In this document: in pieces, positions 42,277 to 49,663 of the stretch
How the letters are laid out: every line of letters begins with the position of its first letter
Numbering within the stretch: the stretch's first letter is position 1
Source of the DNA: Chersky-822 sp035553055
GTDB taxonomy: Bacteria; Actinomycetota; Actinomycetes; Streptosporangiales; Streptosporangiaceae
Reading direction: 5' to 3'
Length of the DNA: 49,663 nt
Assembly: GCA_035553055.1 (NCBI GenBank)
Contig: DATNEK010000007.1
Coordinates: forward strand, 1-49,663
Translations under genes and position numbers: made by a program
Notes under the pieces: generated by a model
The model's input: only the letters and a program-made list of their open reading frames with translations
What the model was told of the DNA's origin: nothing
The model's database searches: none

Positions 42277-42534
42277 CGCGGGACGCGGGCGCCAGGTGAA
42301 TCCCCGGATCCACCCCGCGGGTTCAAGGGGTGGTCGCAACATGGCCGGTAGATGACTCTTTCCGTGGTCACGATATCTGGTGGCTTGCCGGGGACCGGGC
42401 GGCGCGGCGGACTGGTGGACTGCCCCTGTTCGGAACACCTGATGCAGCTAGGCGGCTGGTTCCTCGCGTGACGCGGCAACGTCCGGCACGATCAACGGCG
42501 GCCGGCGCGGCAATTGCGGCAGGACCTAACGTTG

Positions 42535-42613
42535 TGACGTAGAGTTTTCCGTCGACGTAGAGTTTGCCGCTCTATTCGCGGAAAAGCCTACCTCGACGGA
42601 AAAAGCTACATCA
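42535..42613. repeat. Long imperfect hairpin element (36-bp arms)
   Basis: Left arm 42535-42570, loop TCTATTC, right arm 42578-42613; about 29 of 36 positions pair. Each arm is itself two tandem units of about 18 bp (GACGTAGAGTTTTCCGTC-like). The left arm and loop recur at 23220-23275, where the right arm is cut after 9 bp. Confidence 0.8.
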
Positions 42614-42940
42614 TCACCACGGAACGCTGACGTGCGCCCCCCGGAGAGTTGCCGGGTTCCGGATAGTTTTCGGGTGATAACACGGGAAATACTCCGTAAC
42701 GCGGCAGTCATCCGCGACCCCGACGGCACTGCTCCGCCCCCGGCACGGGAAGTTTCCGGCACACGGCAATCGTCCGCCAGGCACCCGCCGATTCACCGCG
42801 ATCACCAGCCGGCTACTGCCAGCACACGCCGATCCCCGCACATCACACGGCAACCATCCGCAGTAATCACCGAACCCCCGCACTACCAGCCCCCACGCAG
42901 GACTTCGAATGCCATCCACCTAGCCCGGCGGAAGTCCCGC

Positions 42941-43146
42941 GCCGCCGGCTCCCGCTGAGGTCGCACCACGAGTCCCACCTGCACCACGAGGCCCCGTCGA
43001 GCGCGATGAATACCCGAATCCATCGCACGCCAGCCCACCGACCTCCGCGATGGATACCCGAATCCACACCCGATTTCCGCGATGGATCCGGTAATCCATC
43101 GCGGGGACAGGTCCCGCCAGGCGCGATCGATCCGGCAATCCATCGC
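42941..43146 (+). repeat. Composite palindromic repeat element part B, copy 2
   Basis: Nearly identical to 23277-23494. It contains three hairpin units: 43003-43026 (one mismatch), 43079-43102 (perfect 9-bp stem) and 43123-43146 (one mismatch), plus a half-unit at 43047-43055. Confidence 0.85.
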
Positions 43147-43387
43147 AGCCACGCCGCACCACCAGGCCAAACCGGCCCCGACCCGGCCCGGCCCGGCCAG
43201 GCGCGGGGCGGAACGGGGCAGCCACGGCCGCCGCCCGCGAACCAAACCAGGCAACGCCCAGCACCTGACCAGCATCACCCGTCAGGATTGGCGGTCTTTA
43301 CCGTACAAAACGGGTATCGACACCGCCTGCGGGCTCGGCCCGCGCTCCGCTTGTCGTGCCGAAAGCTATGCACGAGAGGTCAGGAAC

Positions 43388-44065
43388 TTACGCCGATCGG
43401 TTGTCTTGGTAGAGCTTCTTGCCGTAGTTCTCCGGTGCGTAATATTGCTCAAGTTCCTCCAGGCTCTCCGGAATGGTCTGCACGCACTTGACCAGCGCCG
43501 CGTGAGAAGGCAGTACATCGGGATGCCAGGAGTCAGGCTTCCACAGGTCAGAGCGCATGAATGCCTTGGCGCAGTGGAAGAAGATCTGGTCGATCTCTAC
43601 GAGCAGCACGAGGATCGGCTGGTGGCCCTTGACGATCAGATCGTCGAAGAACGGCGCGCCGCGCAGCAGCCGGGCGCGGCCGTTGATCCGGAGCGTCTCG
43701 TTCCGCCCCGGGATCAGCGACAGCACGCCGACATGCGGGTTGGCCAGCACGTTCAGGTAGCCGTCGGCGCGCCGGTTCCCCGGACGCTCGGCGATCGCGA
43801 TCGTGGTGTCGTCCAGGACGTGGATGAGGCGGCCGGCAGGGTCACCCTTGGGTGAGGCGTCGCAGTTGCCGTCCAGGTCACAGGTCGCGATGACACAGAA
43901 CGGCGAGGCGGCGAGCCATTCGCGGTCGAGGCGATGCAGCCGGGTCCGTTCCTTGGTCGCGGCCCGGGGACCGGGCGCCCCGAGGAGGTCCCGCAGCTCT
44001 GCTGCCGACGTGACCTCCTCGTATGTCGTCCTCACGGCGGTTGCCGGTTCAGTCGCCTGCGCCAT
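43388..44065 (-). CDS. Pyridoxamine 5'-phosphate oxidase (PPOX)-family flavoprotein
   Basis: 225 residues. SPFCVIATCDLDGNCDASPKGDPAGRL and LNVLANPHVGVLSLIPGRNETLRINGRARL form the split-barrel FMN or F420 site; the group with ASPKG and the C-terminal HCAKAFMRSDLW (as in MSMEG_1061/DR2398-type proteins) binds FMN. The reaction is unknown. The ATG at 44065 has AAAGGGG 5 nt upstream; a GTG at 44071 overlaps that site. It begins 27 nt after the WAVG-repeat gene on the same strand. Confidence 0.86.
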   Translation of the reverse strand: MAQATEPATAVRTTYEEVTSAAELRDLLGAPGPRAATKERTRLHRLDREWLAASPFCVIATCDLDGNCDASPKGDPAGRLIHVLDDTTIAIAERPGNRRADGYLNVLANPHVGVLSLIPGRNETLRINGRARLLRGAPFFDDLIVKGHQPILVLLVEIDQIFFHCAKAFMRSDLWKPDSWHPDVLPSHAALVKCVQTIPESLEELEQYYAPENYGKKLYQDNRSA

Positions 44066-44092
44066 GATCACCCCTTTGGGTTGGATAGCTAC

Positions 44093-45109
44093 TTATTTCC
44101 AGGCGCTACCGTTCCAGCGCAAGATCAGCGTCTTTGGATTGCTCTGCGAAGACGTGTGGCCCACGGCCCAGGCGTTGCGGGCCGAGGTGGCGGCTATGCC
44201 ATTGAGGGCGCCGGACGACAGGCGGGGTGTACGCGCTTGCTTCCACGCGGCGCCGTTCCACCGGAAGATGAGAATCTTGGTGCTGAGGCCGTAGGTTAGG
44301 CCGACCGCCCATGCGTTGCTTGGCGACGTGGCCGCGATACCGAAAAGGTGACCGCCCGACTGTGGCATCGGGGTGCGGGCCTGCTTCCAGGCGTGGCCAT
44401 TCCAGCGTAGGGCAAGCGGGAAATCGAGGCCGTCACCTCCCGTGCCACCGACCGCCCATGAGCTGCGCGCCGAGGTGACGACGCCGGAAAGGAATCCGAA
44501 CTGGAAGAACACCTGCTTCCAGGCGCTGCCGTTCCACCGGGCGATGTAAGCCTGGCCGAAGGGATTGGCCTTAGTCGCGTACGAGCCCACTGCCCAGGCG
44601 CTGGAGGCTGATCCGGCGGCAACGGCGTATATGACGCTGCCGGTTCCGGGACGCGGGCACGGAACCGACCGCCAGGTTGATCCGTTCCAGTGCAAGATCA
44701 CGGCCTTGCCGCCGTAGCCGACGGTGCCGCCTGCGTGGCCCGTGCTGCCGACAGCCCAGGCATTCCTGGCGGACGTCGCCGCCACCGCGGCCAGGCTCCC
44801 GCTCGCGCCGAGGCTCGGAGCCGATACCTTCGTCCAGGCCCTGCCCCGCCAGCGCAGGATCAGCGTCCTTGGACGCGCCGCCGGGCCGGCGAAGCCAACC
44901 GCCCAGGCGTTCCGCGCGGACGTCGCCGCCACCCCGGCCAGGCTCCCGCTCGCGCCGATGACAGCCCCCCGCTCCCGGCCCGCAGCCCACGCCGCGCTTG
45001 CGCCAGGCGCGGCAGGCATGCCGCTCATGATCGCGGCCAGCACGAACGCGGCGGTGACTTTAAACGACCGCGTTACCCACTTTGGCTTAGACACCACGCC
45101 AACCCTCAT
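44093..45109 (-). CDS. Secreted WAVG-repeat (probable beta-propeller) protein
   Basis: 338 residues. A signal peptide covers about 1-40 (basic N-terminus, VTAAFVLAAIMSGM, ASAA). The mature part is six repeats of about 45 residues, each with L-x-G-(V/I)-A-A-T-S-A-R-N-A-W-A-V-G and later L-I-L-R-W-N-G-x-x-W, probably propeller blades. The last repeat ends right at WNGSAWK. No catalytic residue is evident. AAGGA about 10 nt upstream suits ATG 45109; ATG 45121 is possible. Followed closely by the PPOX gene. Confidence 0.75.
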   Translation of the reverse strand: MRVGVVSKPKWVTRSFKVTAAFVLAAIMSGMPAAPGASAAWAAGRERGAVIGASGSLAGVAATSARNAWAVGFAGPAARPRTLILRWRGRAWTKVSAPSLGASGSLAAVAATSARNAWAVGSTGHAGGTVGYGGKAVILHWNGSTWRSVPCPRPGTGSVIYAVAAGSASSAWAVGSYATKANPFGQAYIARWNGSAWKQVFFQFGFLSGVVTSARSSWAVGGTGGDGLDFPLALRWNGHAWKQARTPMPQSGGHLFGIAATSPSNAWAVGLTYGLSTKILIFRWNGAAWKQARTPRLSSGALNGIAATSARNAWAVGHTSSQSNPKTLILRWNGSAWK

Positions 45110-45140
45110 CGAGATCCACATCCTTGCTGTTAGTCGGCCG

Positions 45141-46085
45141 TCAGAGCAGTTGCTTCAAGACGTCGAGCCCGGCATTGCCTCCGCTGATGACGCACACGAC
45201 CGCGCAGCCCGCTGGCGGGGATATCTTGCCAGCCAGCAGGGCAGCCAGACCCGCCGCACCCGCGGGCTCAGCGGGCAGCTTGCACCGCTGGATCAGCACC
45301 CGGACCGCGGCGATGATCTCCGAGTCCGCCACCCGCACCATCTCATCGACGTAGCTCTGGACGTGCCGGAAGGTGTGCTCGCCCGCGAATGGCGGAGCGA
45401 GGCCATCGGCGATGGTGTCCACTGTGTCCAAGTGGGCGGGTTTCCCCTGCTCAAGGCTCCGGCTCATCGCATCCGCGCCCTCAGGCTCGACCCCCACCAC
45501 GCGGACGGATGGGTGCTGGAGCTTCACCGCCGCGGCGATGCCAGAGATCAAGCCGCCCCCTCCGACCGGAACCACCACCATGGCCGCATCGGGGACCTGC
45601 TCGAGAAGCTCAAGCCCCACGGTCCCCTGACCGGCCATGATGGCCAGATCATCGAACGGATGGACCAACGTCAGGTCCCGTTCTTGCTGCAGTGCCAGGC
45701 AGGTGCCAAGCAGGCTGCCGTCGGTCTGCACGACCTCACCGCCGTAGCGACGGGTCGCCGCGACCTTGGACGGCATAGCGTTCGCGGGCATCACGATCGT
45801 GGCCTTGGCCCCCACCGTGGTGGCTCCGTAAGCCAGAGCGGCCGCGTGGTTGCCGGCCGACAAGGACACCAGCCCCCGCGACCGGTCAGCCGGGTCCATC
45901 GACAGCAACCTGTTAAACACCCCGCGAGGCTTGAACGAGCCTGTCTTCTGGAACAGCTCCGCCTTGAGATGCAAGCGGACACCAAGCTCGTCCCCGACGG
46001 AGGTCGACGACATCACCGGCGTGAGGTGTACCAGGCCGCCAATCCGGGCCTGAGCACGCTGGATATCTTCGAGTTCGAGCAGCAT
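45141..46085 (-). CDS. Threonine/serine dehydratase-like PLP enzyme
   Basis: 314 residues, fold type II PLP enzyme. The PLP lysine is in QKTGSFKPRGVFNRL, with SLSAGNHAAALAYGA, VVVPVGGGGLISGIA (phosphate-binding tetraglycine) and a final SGGNAGLD. The length equals catabolic-type threonine dehydratases without an ACT domain; serine racemase or hydroxyaspartate dehydratase activity is possible. ATG 46085 fits the family N-terminus (LLELEDIQRAQARI); the open frame to 46397 overlaps the divergent GH15 gene. Confidence 0.88.
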   Translation of the reverse strand: MLLELEDIQRAQARIGGLVHLTPVMSSTSVGDELGVRLHLKAELFQKTGSFKPRGVFNRLLSMDPADRSRGLVSLSAGNHAAALAYGATTVGAKATIVMPANAMPSKVAATRRYGGEVVQTDGSLLGTCLALQQERDLTLVHPFDDLAIMAGQGTVGLELLEQVPDAAMVVVPVGGGGLISGIAAAVKLQHPSVRVVGVEPEGADAMSRSLEQGKPAHLDTVDTIADGLAPPFAGEHTFRHVQSYVDEMVRVADSEIIAAVRVLIQRCKLPAEPAGAAGLAALLAGKISPPAGCAVVCVISGGNAGLDVLKQLL

Positions 46086-46148
46086 TCGCTTCCAGCCCTT
46101 CGCCGGTACCGCTGACGGGAAGCGTACCTGAGGCGGAAGATGCCATTC

Positions 46149-49100
46149 ATGAGCCTGTGGAGAACACTCGTTGTTGTCATGGCGCTTCCCGCTGGACTGC
46201 TCGTCGGGCAAGCACAGCTGGTCGGGCAAGCACAGCCCGCCGACGCCTCGCTCCCGACGCTGGCGCAGGCTTTCGACAACGTTGGCATAACCATCGCGTC
46301 GGATGCGGCGACGGGGAACTTCGACGGTGTCGGCGACTCCTTCTCCGCGACCGGGCTCGCTGCCGACGCGCTGGCTCCCGGCAAGCCACTGCTGCACGAT
46401 GGCCTGGCTGTCACCTGGCCAAACGTGCAGCCTGGTCAGCCAGACAACGTGGTCGCCGACGGCCAGACGGTCGCGGTTACCGGCACAGGGACAACGCTCG
46501 GCGTGATCGGCGCCTCCGCCTTCGGCAGCACCACGGGCACGTTCACGGTCACCTACGCTGACGGCACGACGAGCACGGCGACCGCCACGTTCGCCGACTG
46601 GATCGACACAGCCCCGGCCGCCGGCACCGACCTGCTCGCGACGACGGCGGGCTGGAATCCTGGCGGCACCATCCCGGTGAGCCTTTCCTACGCGGCGATC
46701 CCGCTCAGTGGCGACCCGGTCTCAGTGACATTGCCCACGATCGGCACCGGCGTGGGAAAGAACACCCCGTCCATGCATATTTTCGACCTGATAGTCGGTA
46801 CGCCTGGGCAGGAGGCGGCCGGCGCCCCCGGCGCCCCTTCGCGCTACGACCTGGCCCGTAAAGACTGCGTGGGAACCTCCGCCGATCCGGGCTCGAAGGT
46901 CTGGTACACGGTCGCCGACGGCGAGCTATCCGACGTCTACGCGCCGACGGTCGACAACACCGACGTGAAAAGCCTTGACCCGATCGTCACCGGGCCCGGT
47001 TTCACCGCACTGCAACCGCGCGACATGAGCTACACGGTCGCGCCGCTCGACGACACCGGCATGGCGTGCCGGGTCACGGCGCACGACGCGACGCACGACT
47101 TCGACGTGATCACCGACTTCGTCACCGATCCGTCGACCAGGGCCGTGGTCATGCGGTTCATGCTGGTGCCCGGGCCGGGCGCTCCAGCCGGGATGCGCTT
47201 GTACCTGCGGTTCAACCCGCTGCTCAACGGGCACGGCGGGGGCGGCGCCGACAACGCGGGCGGCGAGTCGGCGACGATCGCGGCGACCGCGGACGGGCCG
47301 GTGCCGTTGTCGTACTCGACGAACTCGTTCACCGAGGCGGTCAACCGCGGCTACGCCAGGCCGATTTACGCGGCACTGGCGGCCGACCGCCCGTTCGCCG
47401 CCGTCGAGACCGGCTTCGCCGGTACCTCAAGCGACGGACTCAGCGAACTCGACAACTCCGGTGCGCTCACCTCGGCGGCGCCGGACGCCAGCGATGGCAA
47501 CGTGGTACAGACCGTCGAACTCGCCGGCGACAGCGAGACCATCGCGCTCGGCCTTGGCGCTACCGAGCACCGCGCGCTTTCTGCCGCGCTGTCCGCGTCG
47601 GCGGTGCCGTTCTCCGCCACCTACGCGAGCTACCGGTCAGGCTGGCGTGACTACGATGCCGGGCTGCGCCCGCCGCGGTCGTTCGGTCACGTAGACGCCG
47701 CGCAGGCGCGGGCCTATTACCTGAGCGCGAACGTGATCAAGGCCAGCGAGGACAAGACGTTCCCCGGCGCGACAGCGGCGTCGCTGGCGAGCCCGTGGGG
47801 TCAGGCTGTGCCGGCCGGGCAGACCGCGAGCGACGGGCTCGCACCCTACTTCGGCTCGTACCGCGAGGTGTTCCCGCGTGACGCGTACGAGACGTTCACC
47901 GGGTTCCTCGTGGACGGCGACCTCGCGACGGCACGGCAGATGGTGCGGTACTGGTTCGACGACCTGCAGCGGCCGGACGGGTCGTTCCCGCGCAACGGGC
48001 TGCTGAACGGCGCGGCGGCGCCTGACACAGGCGGGCTGCAGCTTGACGAGACCGCCGATCCCATCCTGGCCGCCTGGCAGGCTGGGCTGGCCGGGGATGC
48101 CTCGCTCTACGCTGATCACATCAAGCCAGCCGCGGACTTCCTGGTGGCGAACGGCCCGGCCGACGGCGTCGAACGCTGGGAGGAACAGGCCGGCTTCTCG
48201 CCGTCCACGATGGCCGACGAGGTGGCCGGCCTGGTGGCGGCGGCCGCGATCGCGCGCGAGCAAGGCGACGCGGCGTCGGCCCGGCTGTTCCTGGCCACAG
48301 CCGACGACTTCCGGCGCCTGATCCTGGCGACCACGGTCACCGACAACGGGCCGTTGTCATCGCAGCCGTACTTCGTCAGGGTGGACAAGACCGGGGACCC
48401 CGACGCGGCGGTGTCCTACTCGCTTGGCAACGGCGACCCGAACAGCGCCGACCAGCGGGCGGTCCTCGATCAGGGCTTCCTCGAGCTGGTCAGGCTTGGC
48501 GAACTCGCGGCCGGCGATCCGCTGGTCAGCAACTCGCTGGCGGTGACCGGAGCAACGATCGGGGCGTCCACGCCCTCGGGCGCCGGGGTGCTTCGCTACA
48601 ACGGCGACGGTTACGGCGACTGCGAGAAGGCGGTGTTCAACGACTGCTCGGCAGACGGCGAGCCGTGGGCGACCAGCAACGAGGGAACCGGGCACCCGTG
48701 GCCCGTGCTGTCCGGGGAGAACGGCGAGTATCAGGTGCTCGCCGGCGACGCGGGAGCGGTCGCGGCCGACGTGGGCTTCATGCTGTCATCGGCCTCTGGC
48801 GTCGGCCTCGTGCCCGAGCAGGTCTGGAACTACCCCGACGTGCCCGCTTCGCCGTACGGCGCTGACGCTGCGACCGCGTCGATCGGCTTGGTCGATGGCC
48901 AGCCGGACGGCTCGGCCGCGCCGCTGACCTGGGCGCAGGCGCAATTGCTCAGGTTGATTGCCGACGAGGCGGCGGGCAAGCTGGTCGAGCAGCCATCGGT
49001 GGTCGCCAACCGGTATGCGGGCGGCGGGCCCGGCGTGGCGCCGCTGGTCCTCACCGCGCCGCTTGCTGTCAGCGGCGGCAACGTGCCGGCGAACCTGACC

Positions 49101-49663
49101 AGGCCAAGCGCGACCGTCGACGCCGCGTCGGTTCCCGTGAGCGGGACGACGGCACCGGGCGCGACCGTGGACATCGCCGTGACCGGCACCGCTGCGGGCG
49201 CGGCGACCCCGGCTACGGAGATCACGACCGTGACCGCCGACGCGTCGGGTGCGTTCTCGGCGACAGTCAGCTTGCAGCCTGGCACGAACTCCGTCGAGGT
49301 CGCCGTAACCGGCTCTGGCCCGACCAACGAGGCGATCTTGACGGTGACCGACCTGTTCGTTCCCGGCACGGTCGTGCTCAGCGCTGGCGCGGCCCCGGGC
49401 GGCGGCAACGGACCTGGCACCTACGCCTACCCGCGCGCGACGAACTCCGACGGCTCGCCGACGTTCGCGCCCGGCTCGTTCAGGCTGAACGGGTTCACCG
49501 TGATCAACTCGGGCAGCACGGTCACCTTCCAGGTGGGGATCGCTAATCTGCGGCCCACGTTCGGCTCGTTGCTCGGGGCGCAGCTGATCGATATCTACAT
49601 CCACGCCCCTTCCGGAAGTATCCCCGCTGGCGAGGTCCAGTCGACGGCGTCGGCTGGCGCGTT
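46149..49663 (+). CDS. Secreted GH15 glucodextranase-like enzyme, cut by the window edge
   Basis: 1171 codons without a stop to the right edge. A signal peptide (1-28) is followed by an Ig-like N-terminal domain (about 35-150; FDNVGITIASDAATGNFDG), a beta-sandwich (about 150-430), then the GH15 (alpha/alpha)6 barrel (about 430-930). ERWEEQAGFSPSTMADEVAG holds the general acid Glu and LVPEQVWNYPD the general base Glu, as in Arthrobacter glucodextranase. An Ig-like segment (about 950-1050; VPVSGTTAPGATVDIAVTG) and the start of a glucodextranase C-domain (VVLSAGAAPGGGNGPG...YPRA) follow. It would release glucose from dextran or alpha-glucans outside the cell. GGAAG 9 nt before the ATG is the ribosome binding site. 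Confidence 0.88.
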   Translation, partial: MSLWRTLVVVMALPAGLLVGQAQLVGQAQPADASLPTLAQAFDNVGITIASDAATGNFDGVGDSFSATGLAADALAPGKPLLHDGLAVTWPNVQPGQPDNVVADGQTVAVTGTGTTLGVIGASAFGSTTGTFTVTYADGTTSTATATFADWIDTAPAAGTDLLATTAGWNPGGTIPVSLSYAAIPLSGDPVSVTLPTIGTGVGKNTPSMHIFDLIVGTPGQEAAGAPGAPSRYDLARKDCVGTSADPGSKVWYTVADGELSDVYAPTVDNTDVKSLDPIVTGPGFTALQPRDMSYTVAPLDDTGMACRVTAHDATHDFDVITDFVTDPSTRAVVMRFMLVPGPGAPAGMRLYLRFNPLLNGHGGGGADNAGGESATIAATADGPVPLSYSTNSFTEAVNRGYARPIYAALAADRPFAAVETGFAGTSSDGLSELDNSGALTSAAPDASDGNVVQTVELAGDSETIALGLGATEHRALSAALSASAVPFSATYASYRSGWRDYDAGLRPPRSFGHVDAAQARAYYLSANVIKASEDKTFPGATAASLASPWGQAVPAGQTASDGLAPYFGSYREVFPRDAYETFTGFLVDGDLATARQMVRYWFDDLQRPDGSFPRNGLLNGAAAPDTGGLQLDETADPILAAWQAGLAGDASLYADHIKPAADFLVANGPADGVERWEEQAGFSPSTMADEVAGLVAAAAIAREQGDAASARLFLATADDFRRLILATTVTDNGPLSSQPYFVRVDKTGDPDAAVSYSLGNGDPNSADQRAVLDQGFLELVRLGELAAGDPLVSNSLAVTGATIGASTPSGAGVLRYNGDGYGDCEKAVFNDCSADGEPWATSNEGTGHPWPVLSGENGEYQVLAGDAGAVAADVGFMLSSASGVGLVPEQVWNYPDVPASPYGADAATASIGLVDGQPDGSAAPLTWAQAQLLRLIADEAAGKLVEQPSVVANRYAGGGPGVAPLVLTAPLAVSGGNVPANLTRPSATVDAASVPVSGTTAPGATVDIAVTGTAAGAATPATEITTVTADASGAFSATVSLQPGTNSVEVAVTGSGPTNEAILTVTDLFVPGTVVLSAGAAPGGGNGPGTYAYPRATNSDGSPTFAPGSFRLNGFTVINSGSTVTFQVGIANLRPTFGSLLGAQLIDIYIHAPSGSIPAGEVQSTASAGA
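46203..46236 (+). repeat. 18-bp tandem duplication in the GH15 signal peptide
   Basis: GTCGGGCAAGCACAGC occurs at 46203-46218 and 46221-46236, giving VGQAQLVGQAQ. It lengthens the signal peptide by six residues near the cleavage region without a frameshift. Confidence 0.85.

Larger units (their letters stand above)
42096..43387. other. 1.3-kb noncoding island of palindromic repeats
   Basis: No frame is credible. The island holds an inverted repeat copy (42219-42276), a long hairpin (42535-42613), a zone of degenerate short repeats (about 42640-42880), and repeat part B (42941-43146). Minus-strand frames up to 131 codons run through it but are composed of the repeats. A short GCGGGC/GCCCGC hairpin near 43330 lies downstream of the PPOX gene. 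Confidence 0.65.

Noticed and set aside
42883..43278. Minus-strand 131-codon frame in the repeat island
   Set aside because: Made of hairpin repeats; no ribosome binding site, low-complexity product.
42096..43387. CRISPR array
   Set aside because: Repeats are palindromic, irregularly spaced and inverted relative to each other; no constant repeat-spacer period and no cas genes.
1..49663. tRNA or rRNA genes
   Set aside because: No T-loop GGTTCGAATCC-type sequence with matching acceptor stems or rRNA segments noticed on either strand; a dedicated search was not possible.

Overview
This window is from a high-G+C actinobacterium, probably a soil mycelial lineage near Streptomycetales, Streptosporangiales or Catenulisporales. 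The evidence is a BldC regulator, a complete four-gene conservon (cvnA-D), an Eis-type acetyltransferase, the nadD/rsfS/phosphatase order, Amt, a MptB-like mannosyltransferase, GTG/TTG starts and several leaderless promoters of the form TAnnnT-N6-RTG. The gene content is mainly chromosomal and accessory-metabolic. I saw no phage genes, transposases, CRISPR arrays, rRNAs or tRNAs.

Layout. 1-6.0 kb: a partial unknown gene, a secreted Asp-box propeller, an AAA ATPase with a PD-(D/E)xK-like tail behind a 20-bp perfect inverted repeat, a YVTN-type propeller and a sulfotransferase. 6.3-12 kb: an ammonium transporter, a kinase-aminotransferase fusion, a VOC protein and an NCS1 permease. 12.1-16.8 kb: a minus-strand operon paaK-nadD-ABC ATPase-ABC permease-rsfS-histidine phosphatase. 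16.8-23.2 kb: M48 protease, ICMT-like methyltransferase, Nudix, GH13, PaaI-like thioesterase, phytoene-desaturase-like oxidoreductase and an MTH1-like Nudix. 23.2-23.7 kb: a noncoding repeat block. 23.7-33.4 kb: Eis-like acetyltransferase, SpoIIE phosphatase, conservon, GT-C glycosyltransferase and bldC. 33.5-40.2 kb: a large PAS/GAF/SpoIIE/HATPase regulator, a siderophore-interacting flavoprotein, GNAT, and convergent overlapping GT87 and MptB-like mannosyltransferases. 40.5-42.1 kb: GNAT and an ArsR-SRPBCC pair. 42.1-43.4 kb: a 1.3-kb noncoding island of palindromic repeats related to the 23-kb block. 43.4-49.7 kb: a PPOX flavoprotein, a WAVG-repeat secreted protein, a threonine-dehydratase-like enzyme and a truncated (window edge) GH15 glucodextranase.

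How it fits together. Signalling and development dominate the centre: a conservon G-protein module, two SpoIIE-type phosphatases and BldC. Envelope glycan synthesis (three GT-C enzymes) and secreted propeller or glycoside hydrolase proteins surround it. PaaK and PaaI suggest aryl-acetate-CoA handling, but no ring-attacking oxygenase is present here. The least explained parts are the palindromic repeat blocks at 23.2 and 42.2-43.2 kb and the inverted repeat that covers the leaderless start of the ATPase at 2271.
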